A DNA stretch of 7,295 nucleotides from Rhodobacteraceae bacterium UBA1943 (GCA_002336845.1 DDEX01000032.1:8292-15586); one strand, 5' to 3'; counted from the stretch's first letter, positions 1-7,133 are shown. Made by a program: numbers and translations. The notes: generated from the sequence alone by a model not told the origin.

Positions 1-1113
1 CTGATCATCGGCATCTGGGGCGGGCAGAACCGGATCTATGCCGCGTTCAAGTTCTTCCTTTACACCTTCCTCGGCTCGGTCCTGATGCTGGTTGCGATGA
101 TCGCCATGTATGCCATGGCGGGCACCACCTGCATCGCGGCCTGCGGTGAGGGGGCGACGCAGCTGATCGGTTTCGCCTTCCCGTCGGAGACGTTCAGCAT
201 CCTGGGCATTTCCATCGTCGGCGGGGTGCAGACGCTGCTGTTCCTTGCCTTCTTCGCCAGCTTTGCGGTGAAGATGCCGATGTGGCCCGTGCATACCTGG
301 TTGCCCGACGCCCACGTTCAGGCGCCGACCGCCGGTTCGGTCATTCTGGCGGCGGTTCTGCTGAAGATGGGGGGCTACGGCTTCCTGCGCTTCAGCCTGC
401 CGATGTTCCCGGTCGCCTCGGCGCATCTGGCGGATTTCGTGTTCTGGCTGTCGGCGATTGCCATCGTTTACACCTCGCTGGTCGCACTGGCGCAAGAGGA
501 CATGAAAAAGCTGATCGCCTATTCGTCCGTGGCCCATATGGGCTATGTCACGATGGGGATTTTCACCGTGAACGCCCAAGGGGTGGATGGCGCGATCTTC
601 CAGATGATCAGCCACGGCTTCATCTCTGGCGCGCTGTTCCTGTGCGTGGGCGTGATCTACGACCGGATGCACACGCGCGAGATTGACGCCTATGGCGGCC
701 TGGTCAACCGGATGCCCGCCTATGCGCTGGTCTTCCTGTTCTTCACCATGGCCAACGTCGGCCTGCCGGGCACCTCGGGCTTCATCGGGGAGTTCCTGGT
801 GCTGATGGGGATTTTCCAGGTCAACACCTGGGTCGCCGCCGTGGCCACATCGGGCGTAATCCTGTCGGCGGCCTATGCGCTGTACCTTTACCGCCGCGTC
901 GCCTTTGGCGCGCTGATCAAAGAGGCGCTGAAGACCATTCAGGACATGAGCCGCCGCGAACGCGCGCTGTTCGCGCCGCTGGTGGTGATGACCCTGCTTC
1001 TGGGCGTCTATCCCGCCGCTGTGACCGATATCATCGGTCCTTCGGTCAAGGCGCTGATTTCCGACTATCACGCAGCCGTTCCGGTGACGGAACTGGCCGC
1101 TGCGCACGAATAA
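1..1113 (+). CDS. nuoM: NADH-quinone oxidoreductase subunit M (NuoM), 3' part, open at the left window edge
   Basis: NuoM is an antiporter-like membrane subunit of respiratory complex I that helps pump protons while NADH is oxidised by quinone. The frame is open from base 1, so the true start lies outside the window. The 370 residues seen are the C-terminal part of a protein usually near 500. The residues that carry the proton path in this family are present: the lysine of FAVKMP (codon 271-273), the lysine of LLKMGG (364-366), the AYSSVAHMG motif with its histidine, and the glutamate of GFIGEF (790-792), matching E. coli Lys234, Lys265 and Glu407 by motif. The motif TWLPDAH is also diagnostic. 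Many hydrophobic segments run throughout. The TAA stop is 12 bases before nuoN, so the two genes are cotranscribed. Identification is very secure; only the 5' end is missing. Confidence 0.97.
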   Translation: MIIGIWGGQNRIYAAFKFFLYTFLGSVLMLVAMIAMYAMAGTTCIAACGEGATQLIGFAFPSETFSILGISIVGGVQTLLFLAFFASFAVKMPMWPVHTWLPDAHVQAPTAGSVILAAVLLKMGGYGFLRFSLPMFPVASAHLADFVFWLSAIAIVYTSLVALAQEDMKKLIAYSSVAHMGYVTMGIFTVNAQGVDGAIFQMISHGFISGALFLCVGVIYDRMHTREIDAYGGLVNRMPAYALVFLFFTMANVGLPGTSGFIGEFLVLMGIFQVNTWVAAVATSGVILSAAYALYLYRRVAFGALIKEALKTIQDMSRRERALFAPLVVMTLLLGVYPAAVTDIIGPSVKALISDYHAAVPVTELAAAHE

Positions 1114-1125
1114 AGGACGCACTCG

Positions 1126-2562
1126 ATGACTGGTGTAGATCTTCCCATCCTTCTGCCCGAGATCGTCCTGGCGCTTTACGCGATGGCGGCGCTGCTGTTT
1201 GCCGTTTACACGGGGAAAGACGCGCTGACCTCGGCCCTGACATGGGCGACCGTGGTGGTGTTCATCGTCATGGCCGCCTTCGTCGGGTTGCGCAACGGCG
1301 AGGGCGCGATTGCCTTTGGCGGGCTGTTCATCGACGATGCCTTTGCGCGGTTCGCCAAGGTGACGGTGCTGCTGGCGGCGGCGGGTGTTCTGGCGGTGTC
1401 GCAGGACTATGTGGCGCGGCAGGGTCTGGCGCGGTTCGAGTTTCCCATTCTTGTCGTCCTGTCGGTCATCGGCATGATGATGATGGTGTCGGCGGGCGAC
1501 CTGATCGCGCTGTACATGGGGTTGGAACTGCAATCGCTGGCCCTCTATGTGCTGGCTGCGATGCGGCGCGACAGCGTGAAATCGACCGAGGCGGGGCTGA
1601 AATACTTCGTCCTTGGCGCGTTTTCGTCTGGCCTGTTCCTCTATGGCGCCTCGCTGATCTATGGGTTCTCGGGCACCACGCTGTTCTCGGGCATCCTGTC
1701 GGTGGTGGCCACCGGCGTGCCCTTGGGCGTGCTGTTCGGCCTGGTGTTCGTGCTGGCGGGGCTGGCCTTCAAGGTCTCGGCCGCGCCGTTCCACATGTGG
1801 ACGCCCGACGTTTACGAAGGGGCGCCCACGCCTGTGACCGCATTCTTCGCCACGGCCCCCAAGGTCGCCGCCATGGCACTGATCGGTCGGGTGGTGCATG
1901 ACGCCTTTGGCGGCATCACAAGCGACTGGAGCCAGGTTCTGGCCGCGCTGGCGGTGGTTTCGATGTTCCTCGGCTCGATCGCCGGGATCGGGCAGAAAGA
2001 CATCAAGCGCCTGATGGCCTATTCCTCCATCGCGCACATGGGCTTTGCGCTGGTTGGCCTTGCCTCTGGCACGGTTGAAGGCGTGCAGGCCATGCTGATC
2101 TATATGGCGATCTATGCCACGATGAACCTGGGCACCTTTGCCTTCATCCTGTCCTTGGAAAAAGACGGCCGCCCGATTACCGAGATCAGCAGCCTGAACC
2201 TGTTCGCCCGTCGCGAGCCCTTGAAGGCGCTGGCGATGCTGGTTCTGCTGTTCAGCCTTGCCGGTGTGCCGCCGATGCTGGGCTTTTTCGGAAAGTTCTA
2301 TGTGCTGAAGGCTGCCGTCGATGCCGGGATGACCTGGCTGGCGCTGGCTGGCGCGGTGGCGTCGGTGATCGGGGCGTTCTACTATCTGCGCATCGTCTAT
2401 TACATGTACTTCGGCGCAGAGACCGAAGGCGCCAACAGCCGCATGTCAGGTGTGCAGTGGGTTGTGCTGATGGGGGTGGCGGTGATCATGCTGGTCGGTA
2501 TCGTGAACCTGTTCGGCGTCGAACCTGCTGCGCTGCACGCCGCCGAGGCGCTTCTTGGCTGA
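1126..2562 (+). CDS. nuoN: NADH-quinone oxidoreductase subunit N (NuoN)
   Basis: NuoN is the third antiporter-like proton-pumping subunit of complex I in the cytoplasmic membrane, normally encoded last in the nuo operon. At 478 residues it is close to the usual length (E. coli about 485). The sequence is hydrophobic with about 14 possible membrane segments. Key charged residues are in place: Glu134 in GLELQSLALY, Lys216 in AFKVSAAPFHMW, Lys246 in TAPKVAAM, and Lys390 in FFGKFYVL, which stands where NuoM has a glutamate, as expected for NuoN. The motif QKDIKRLMAYSSIAHMGF (290-307) is typical of the family. The ATG start follows an AAAGGA ribosome binding site (1112-1117) with 8 bases between. 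The last 8 bases overlap birA. Nothing is truncated or missing. Confidence 0.97.
   Translation: MTGVDLPILLPEIVLALYAMAALLFAVYTGKDALTSALTWATVVVFIVMAAFVGLRNGEGAIAFGGLFIDDAFARFAKVTVLLAAAGVLAVSQDYVARQGLARFEFPILVVLSVIGMMMMVSAGDLIALYMGLELQSLALYVLAAMRRDSVKSTEAGLKYFVLGAFSSGLFLYGASLIYGFSGTTLFSGILSVVATGVPLGVLFGLVFVLAGLAFKVSAAPFHMWTPDVYEGAPTPVTAFFATAPKVAAMALIGRVVHDAFGGITSDWSQVLAALAVVSMFLGSIAGIGQKDIKRLMAYSSIAHMGFALVGLASGTVEGVQAMLIYMAIYATMNLGTFAFILSLEKDGRPITEISSLNLFARREPLKALAMLVLLFSLAGVPPMLGFFGKFYVLKAAVDAGMTWLALAGAVASVIGAFYYLRIVYYMYFGAETEGANSRMSGVQWVVLMGVAVIMLVGIVNLFGVEPAALHAAEALLG
2545..2548 (+). promoter_or_regulatory. Putative ribosome binding site supporting the TTG start of birA
   Basis: GAGG lies 6 bases before the TTG at 2555, inside the last codons of nuoN. 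It supports this start over the next in-frame candidate, a GTG at 2591, which would cut off 12 residues just before the conserved VDST segment. It is only a four-base match, so support is moderate. Confidence 0.45.
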
Positions 2563-3307
2563 CGGCTGGCCCGCGGGCCTTGGCCGGCATGTGCTGGCCG
2601 AGGTCGATTCCACCAACGCCCATGCGCTGCGTCTGGCCCCTGATCTTCAGGGGCCTGCGTGGTTTCTGGGGCTGAGCCAGTCGGCGGGCCGGGGCAGGCG
2701 GGCGCGCAACTGGGCCAGCCCGCGTGGCAACTTTTACGGCACGCTGCTGCTGCACCCCACCGAACCGGCGGAACAGGTGGCGCTGCGCAGCTTTGCCGCC
2801 GCCTTGGCGCTGCGCGATGCCTTTGTGGCCCTGACCGGGCTGCCCGACAGTTTCCGGCTGAAATGGCCGAATGACGTGCTGCTGAACGGCGGCAAGGTGG
2901 CGGGGATCCTGCTGGAATCCTCGGGCCTTGGCGGTAGGGTGCAGCACCTGGCGATTGGCATTGGTGTGAATCTGATCAGCCATCCCGATGCGGCGATGGT
3001 CGAACCCGGTGCGGTGCCGCCGGTGTCTCTGCTGTCGGAAACCGGCCTGCGCATCACACCAGAAGCGTTTCTGGATACCCTGGCCCCCGCCTATGCGCGG
3101 TGGGAGGCGGCCTTCACCAGCCAAGGCTTCGCCCCCCTGCGCGAGGCGTGGCTGGCCCATGCCGCCCGGCTGGGCGAAGAGATCCGCGCCCGCACCGGCA
3201 CGGCCACCCATCAGGGTCGGTTTGAAACGATTGATTCACACGGGAACCTCATCCTTGCCGTAGCCGGAGGCCGCATGGCCATTCCGGCGGCCGAGGTGTT
3301 TTTCTGA
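2555..3307 (+). CDS. birA: Biotin--[acetyl-CoA-carboxylase] ligase (BirA), monofunctional, no DNA-binding domain
   Basis: This cytoplasmic enzyme makes biotinyl-AMP and transfers biotin to the carrier lysine of biotin-dependent carboxylases such as acetyl-CoA carboxylase. The 250 residues contain the full catalytic core: VDSTNAHAL (17-25), the nucleotide-binding loop GRGRRARNW (45-53; GRGRRGRKW in E. coli), KWPNDVLL (103-110), KVAGILLE (114-121, Lys114 matching the E. coli active-site lysine) and IGIGVNL (134-140). A small C-terminal domain follows (GRFETIDSHGNLIL, from 221). The N-terminal winged-helix domain of E. coli BirA is absent, so this is a group I ligase that should not repress the biotin genes by itself. 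TTG is the best start because it has a ribosome binding site and leaves a full N terminus. The gene overlaps nuoN by 8 bases in another frame, which suggests translational coupling. Confidence 0.94.
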   Translation: MADGWPAGLGRHVLAEVDSTNAHALRLAPDLQGPAWFLGLSQSAGRGRRARNWASPRGNFYGTLLLHPTEPAEQVALRSFAAALALRDAFVALTGLPDSFRLKWPNDVLLNGGKVAGILLESSGLGGRVQHLAIGIGVNLISHPDAAMVEPGAVPPVSLLSETGLRITPEAFLDTLAPAYARWEAAFTSQGFAPLREAWLAHAARLGEEIRARTGTATHQGRFETIDSHGNLILAVAGGRMAIPAAEVFF

Positions 3308-3319
3308 AAAGGGCAGCCC

Positions 3320-4093
3320 ATGCTTTTGGCCATCGACTGCGGCAACACCAACACCGTCTTTTCCATCTGGAACGGCGACCGCTTTCTGACCACCTGGCGC
3401 ATCGCCACCGATCACAAGCGCACGGCGGATGAATATTTCGTCTGGCTGTCGTCGCTGATGATGCTGACAAAGACCGAAGCGCATATCACCGAGGCGATCA
3501 TTTCCAGCACCGTTCCACGCGTGGTGTTCAATCTGCGTGTGCTGTGCAACCGCTATTTCGATTGCCGCCCCCTTGTGGTGGGCAAGCCCGAATGCCATTT
3601 GCCTGTGGCGCCCCGTGTCGATCAGGGCACCACCGTCGGCCCAGACCGTCTGGTCAACACCGTGGCGGGCTTTGACCGGCATGGCGGTGACCTGATCGTG
3701 GTCGATTTCGGCACCGCCACCACGTTCGATGTGGTAGATACGGATGGAGCTTATGTCGGCGGCGTTATCGCGCCCGGCGTAAACCTGTCGCTGGAAGCAT
3801 TGCACATGGCCGCCGCCGCGCTGCCGCATGTCGATGTGACCAAGCCCGCCAAGGCCATTGGCACGAACACCGTCGCCTGCATGCAGTCGGGCGTCTATTG
3901 GGGCTATATCGGCCTCGTCGAAGGAATTGTACGCGAGGTCCGGCGTGAACGGGACCGCCCATTGAAGGTTATCGCCACGGGCGGGCTTGCTGCCCTTTTC
4001 GCCCAAGGCACCGACCTTTTTGATTCCATCGAGGACGACCTGACAATGCACGGTCTGGTCCTTATCAACGAGTTCAACAAGGAAAATACATGA
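3320..4093 (+). CDS. coaX: Type III pantothenate kinase (CoaX)
   Basis: CoaX phosphorylates pantothenate with ATP in the first step of coenzyme A synthesis. Type III enzymes belong to the acetate/sugar kinase-Hsc70-actin fold, are generally not inhibited by CoA, and need a monovalent cation. The 257 residues are normal length. Visible motifs are the ATP phosphate loop DCGNTNTVFSIW (6-17), GPDRLVNTVAG (107-117) with the probable catalytic base Asp109, DFGTATTFDVVD (129-140), GGVIAPG (147-153), the SGVYWGY segment (190-196) and ATGGLA (219-224). The ATG follows an AAAAGGG ribosome binding site (3307-3313) and starts 12 bases after birA. Its TGA stop overlaps the ATG of rnj. No coaA-type (type I) kinase motif is seen in the window. 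Confidence 0.95.
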   Translation: MLLAIDCGNTNTVFSIWNGDRFLTTWRIATDHKRTADEYFVWLSSLMMLTKTEAHITEAIISSTVPRVVFNLRVLCNRYFDCRPLVVGKPECHLPVAPRVDQGTTVGPDRLVNTVAGFDRHGGDLIVVDFGTATTFDVVDTDGAYVGGVIAPGVNLSLEALHMAAAALPHVDVTKPAKAIGTNTVACMQSGVYWGYIGLVEGIVREVRRERDRPLKVIATGGLAALFAQGTDLFDSIEDDLTMHGLVLINEFNKENT

Positions 4094-5766
4094 GCAACGA
4101 ACGCCTGATTTATCTGCCCTTGGGCGGTGCCGGCGAAATCGGCATGAACGCCTATGTCTATGGCTATGGTGCGCCCGGCAAGGAACGGCTGCTGCTGGTC
4201 GATCTGGGTGTGGCCTTCCCCGATATGGATGGCAGCCCGGGCGTCGATCTGATCGTGCCCGACATCGACTGGCTGGTCGATAATGTCGATCGGCTGGACG
4301 GCATCATCATCACCCATGCGCATGAGGACCACATCGGTGGCCTTGCGCATCTGTGGCCGCAGTTGAAAAAGCCGGTCTATGCCCGCAAGTTCACCGCCGC
4401 CATCGGCCGCCTGAAGTTTGAAGAGGCGGGCCTGCCGCAAGACTCGATCAAGACGGTCGAGGCGCGGCCGGCGGTGACGCAGATCGGCCCCTTTGCGGTG
4501 CAGTTCATGCCGGTCAGCCACTCGATCCCCGAAAGCGCCATGCTGGTGATCGATACGCCTGCGGGGCGGGTGATCCACACCGCCGACTTCAAGCGCGACC
4601 CGACGCCCGTGGTGGGCGAGGGCTGGGATGATGCCGCGATGGCGGCCCTTGCCGCCGAAAGCCCGGTCAAGGCCGTGATGTGTGACAGTACCAACGTCTT
4701 CTCGCCCTTGCCGGGCCGGTCCGAGGCCGGTTTGGCCGAGCCGATTGCCGAACTGATCAAGGCGCAGCCCGGCATGGTGGTGGCGACGACCTTCGCTTCG
4801 AACGTGGCGCGGCTGAAAACGCTGGCCGAGGCGGGCGTGGCGGCTGACCGCACCATCTGCCTGCTGGGCCGCGCGATGCGGCGGATGGTGACGACGGCGC
4901 AGGATACCGGCGTTCTGACCGGCTTTCCCCGCACCGTCAGCCCGGAAGAGGCTGTGGAACTGCCGCGCCGCAACCTGATGCTGATCGTTACCGGATCGCA
5001 GGGTGAACGCCGCGCCGCCAGCGCCGCCCTGTCGCGTGGCAAGTATCTGGGGATCGAGCTGCGTGAGGGCGATACCTTCCTGTTCTCGTCGAAAACCATT
5101 CCGGGCAATGAGCGTGACGTGCTGCGCGTGGTGAATGCGCTGTCGGAAAAGGGCATCGAGATCGTCGATGACAACAACGGCAAATACCACGTCTCGGGCC
5201 ATGCCAATCGCCCGGATCTGGAGGCGGTGCATCGCCTGTTCCTGCCCGACATGCTGATTCCGATGCACGGCGAACACCGCCACCTGCGCGAACACACGCG
5301 GTTGGCGCATGAGGCGGGCCTTGCCTCGACCGTGGCGACCAATGGCACGATGCTGGATATTTCCGGCGATGTGCCGGTGGTGGCCGAACGGATCCAGACC
5401 GGCCGGGTTTATGTGGACGGCACCGCGTTGGTGGGGGCGATGGACGGTGTGGTCCGCGACCGCATCCGCATGGCGCTGAACGGGATGGTGATGGTCACCG
5501 TCATTCTTGATGAGCAGGATGAGCCCTTGGGCGAGGCCTGGGTAGAGCTGATGGGCCTTGCCGCGACGGGCCTGGGCGACCGCCCGCTGGCCGAAACCAT
5601 GGAACAGGAACTGACCGAGTTTCTGGAAGGGGCGGGCGGCAAGGTGCTGTCCGACGATGACAAGCTGGATGAGGCGTTGAAGCGTATCGTCCGTCAGGTC
5701 GCCATGGAAGAGATCGGCAAAAAGCCAGAGGTGCGGGTGGTGATCAGCCGTCTGGCGACCGAGTAA
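4090..5766 (+). CDS. rnj: Ribonuclease J (metallo-beta-lactamase/beta-CASP RNase)
   Basis: RNase J degrades and matures RNA with 5'-to-3' exonuclease and endonuclease activity, using two metal ions. The 558 residues hold the metallo-beta-lactamase core: the family start motif PLGGAGEIGMN (10-20), VDLG (37-40), the metal-binding HAHEDH (76-81), His144 in PVSHSIPES, and Asp166 in HTADFKRD. The beta-CASP domain includes CDSTN (198-202) and TGSQGE (301-306). The later motifs are SGHAN (369-373) and PMHGEH (391-396). The end shows a typical C-terminal domain finishing in RVVISRLATE. The ATG has an AAGGA ribosome binding site (4079-4083, 6-base gap) within coaX and overlaps the coaX stop as ATGA, so translation is probably coupled. 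No intrinsic terminator with a T tract follows. Alphaproteobacteria commonly have RNase J together with RNase E, so a processing role is expected. Confidence 0.96.
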   Translation: MSNERLIYLPLGGAGEIGMNAYVYGYGAPGKERLLLVDLGVAFPDMDGSPGVDLIVPDIDWLVDNVDRLDGIIITHAHEDHIGGLAHLWPQLKKPVYARKFTAAIGRLKFEEAGLPQDSIKTVEARPAVTQIGPFAVQFMPVSHSIPESAMLVIDTPAGRVIHTADFKRDPTPVVGEGWDDAAMAALAAESPVKAVMCDSTNVFSPLPGRSEAGLAEPIAELIKAQPGMVVATTFASNVARLKTLAEAGVAADRTICLLGRAMRRMVTTAQDTGVLTGFPRTVSPEEAVELPRRNLMLIVTGSQGERRAASAALSRGKYLGIELREGDTFLFSSKTIPGNERDVLRVVNALSEKGIEIVDDNNGKYHVSGHANRPDLEAVHRLFLPDMLIPMHGEHRHLREHTRLAHEAGLASTVATNGTMLDISGDVPVVAERIQTGRVYVDGTALVGAMDGVVRDRIRMALNGMVMVTVILDEQDEPLGEAWVELMGLAATGLGDRPLAETMEQELTEFLEGAGGKVLSDDDKLDEALKRIVRQVAMEEIGKKPEVRVVISRLATE

Positions 5767-5771
5767 ACCGC

Positions 5772-5799
5772 TTGAAACCCTGCGCCTGCCCTGTAAATT
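5772..5799 (+). promoter_or_regulatory. Candidate sigma-70-type promoter for the Xre/ScfR-like regulator
   Basis: TTGAAA (5772-5777) is followed after 16 bases by TAAATT (5794-5799), which matches TATAAT at four of six positions. Transcription would begin near 5806, leaving a very short leader with a strong AGGAGG (5813-5818). The -10 element lies inside the 13-bp palindrome, as expected for a repressible promoter. This is a prediction from sequence alone. Confidence 0.35.
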
Positions 5800-5815
5800 C
5801 GCTTTACAGGGCAGG
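5785..5815. repeat. Perfect 13-bp inverted repeat, candidate operator or RNA hairpin before the regulator gene
   Basis: Left arm CCTGCCCTGTAAA (5785-5797), 5-base loop TTCGC (5798-5802) and right arm TTTACAGGGCAGG (5803-5815) pair without a mismatch. The core TGTAAA-N5-TTTACA is an AT-rich dyad in GC-rich DNA, which resembles a dimeric repressor site. It covers the candidate -10 element and reaches into the ribosome binding site. As RNA on a read-through transcript from rnj it would form a strong hairpin that pairs the first three bases of AGGAGG. No T tract follows on the + strand, so it does not look like an intrinsic terminator. Autoregulation by the downstream gene is the simplest inference. 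Confidence 0.7.
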
Positions 5816-5823
5816 AGGGGCGC

Positions 5824-7080
5824 ATGGCCGTTCAACCAACCATCGGCACACGGCTGCGCGAAAGGCGCGCGGCATTGGGGCTAAAGCAGGCCGATCTGGC
5901 CGACCGCGCCGGTATTTCGCCCAGCTACCTTAACCTGATCGAACACAACCGCCGCCGCCTGCCGCCCGAGCTGTTGGACCGGCTGGCCGCCGCCCTTGGG
6001 CTGGCGGCTGAGGCGTTGCAGAAGGGCCCCGGCGGCGCATTGGTCGATGACCTGCGCGCGGCTGCGGCGGCCACTACCGGGCCCGAGATGGACGGGATCG
6101 AAGATTTTGTCGCCCGCTTCCCCGGCTGGGCCGCGCTGCTGGCGGGTCTCAATGCCCGTGTCACCAGCCTTGGCCGCACGGTCGAGGCGCTGAATGACCG
6201 CATGACGCATGATCCCCACCTGTCGGCCAGCCTGCACGAGGTGCTGTCGGCCACCGCCTCGGTCCGCTCTACCGCCGCGATCCTGGCCGATACCGAAGAC
6301 CTTGAACCCGAATGGCGCGACCGTTTCCTGCACAACCTGCATCAGGACAGCGAGCGGCTGGCGGTGGGGGCAGAGGCACTGGTCACATACCTGGACAGTA
6401 CCGGGCAAGAGCTGGAGCTGGGTATCGCCTCGCCACAGGAGGAGGTGGAAGCCTGGGCCACAGCCTTGCACTGGGATCTGACGGCAAGCCCCGACCGGGC
6501 CGAGGCGCTGGCCAGCCCGGCCGCCCGCCATCTGGCCGCCGCCATGCTGGCCCAGGCGGCAGAGGATCGCCGCGCCTTGCCCGATGACCTGCTTCGCCAG
6601 TCGCTGGCCACTGTTGGTGCCGACCCGCTGGCGCTTGCCGCGCGCGGCGGGGCGCCGGTTCTGGCGGCCTTTCGCCGCCTTGCGTTGCGCCCGCAGGCCG
6701 AGGCGGGGCTGGTGATCTGCGATGCCTCTGGCACGCTGACCCTGCGCAAACCACTGGCGGGTTTTGCCCTGCCGCGCTTTGGGGCCGCCTGTCCGCTGTG
6801 GCCGCTGTTCGCTGCCCTTGGCCGCCCGGCGACGCCTGTCGAGGCGGTCATCGAAACACCCGGTCCGCAGCCGCGCCGCTTTCGTGCCCGTGCCTGGTGC
6901 CAGCCGCGCCACCCGCAGGGCTTTCGCGGCCCCGAACTGCGTGAGGCCGCCATGCTGATCCTGCCCGAGCCCCCCCACAGCTTTGGCCCCCAGCCGCCAT
7001 TGCCCGTCGGGTCCACCTGCCGCATCTGTCCGCGAGACGGCTGTGCTGCCCGGCGCGAACCGTCGATCCTGTCGCTGTAG
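5824..7080 (+). CDS. Xre-family transcriptional regulator with a ScfR/DUF2083-like C-terminal domain
   Basis: Probably a DNA-binding regulator of 418 residues. Residues 7-62 form a Xre helix-turn-helix with the recognition-helix motif SPSYLNLIEHNRR (32-44), close to RamB/ScfR-type regulators of short-chain acyl metabolism. Residues 275-418 resemble DUF2083 by eye: AFRRLALRP, RFGAACPLWPLF (318-329), and the end VGSTCRICPRDGCAARREP with Cys399, Cys402 and Cys407. The usual middle domain of that family, IrrE/DUF955-like, is only weakly recognisable (about 200-275). Residues 120-191 instead look like a paired-helix segment similar to a histidine kinase HisKA domain. No ATPase domain, signal peptide or membrane segment is present. 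The ATG follows AGGAGG (5813-5818) by 5 bases. The gene is separated from rnj by 57 bases and probably has its own promoter. The ligand and targets cannot be read from the sequence. Confidence 0.82.
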   Translation: MAVQPTIGTRLRERRAALGLKQADLADRAGISPSYLNLIEHNRRRLPPELLDRLAAALGLAAEALQKGPGGALVDDLRAAAAATTGPEMDGIEDFVARFPGWAALLAGLNARVTSLGRTVEALNDRMTHDPHLSASLHEVLSATASVRSTAAILADTEDLEPEWRDRFLHNLHQDSERLAVGAEALVTYLDSTGQELELGIASPQEEVEAWATALHWDLTASPDRAEALASPAARHLAAAMLAQAAEDRRALPDDLLRQSLATVGADPLALAARGGAPVLAAFRRLALRPQAEAGLVICDASGTLTLRKPLAGFALPRFGAACPLWPLFAALGRPATPVEAVIETPGPQPRRFRARAWCQPRHPQGFRGPELREAAMLILPEPPHSFGPQPPLPVGSTCRICPRDGCAARREPSILSL

Positions 7081-7095
7081 GGGCAAACCCCTGTC

Positions 7096-7133
7096 CGGGC
7101 GGAAAATGGAAACGCATAGCGTTTCCCCGCCCG
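7096..7133 (+). terminator. Bulged stem-loop just after the regulator gene, possible transcript 3' end
   Basis: GGAAACGC (7108-7115) and GCGTTTCC (7119-7126) pair perfectly around a 3-base ATA loop. Outside them CGGGCGG (7096-7102) pairs with CCGCCCG (7127-7133), with AAAAT (7103-7107) bulged on the left. The total is 15 base pairs, beginning 15 bases past the stop codon. There is no T tract after it, so it may protect an mRNA 3' end or act as a weak or factor-assisted terminator rather than a classical one. Confidence 0.5.

Noticed and set aside
1473..1488. ATG repeated four times in nuoN
   Set aside because: It encodes a methionine run in a membrane helix where NuoN proteins commonly have several Met or Leu residues, so it is not a meaningful DNA repeat.
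2486..3211. Minus-strand open frame of 241 codons opposite birA
   Set aside because: It overlaps the conserved birA motifs fully and its product looks like an antisense shadow.
5785..5815. Palindrome as an intrinsic terminator of the nuo-rnj operon
   Set aside because: The stem is followed by AGGGGCGC with no T tract, and it overlaps the next gene's ribosome binding site; an operator or leader hairpin fits better.
3904..5835. Long minus-strand open frame (643 codons) opposite rnj
   Set aside because: Its translation is rich in His, Arg, Gln and Gly with no recognisable motif, and it is a mirror of the strong third-position GC bias of rnj, whose catalytic motifs are complete.
6970..6976. Run of seven C in the regulator gene as a phase-variable tract
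   Set aside because: Seven bases is short for slippage in GC-rich DNA, the frame is intact, and it encodes an ordinary proline-rich linker.
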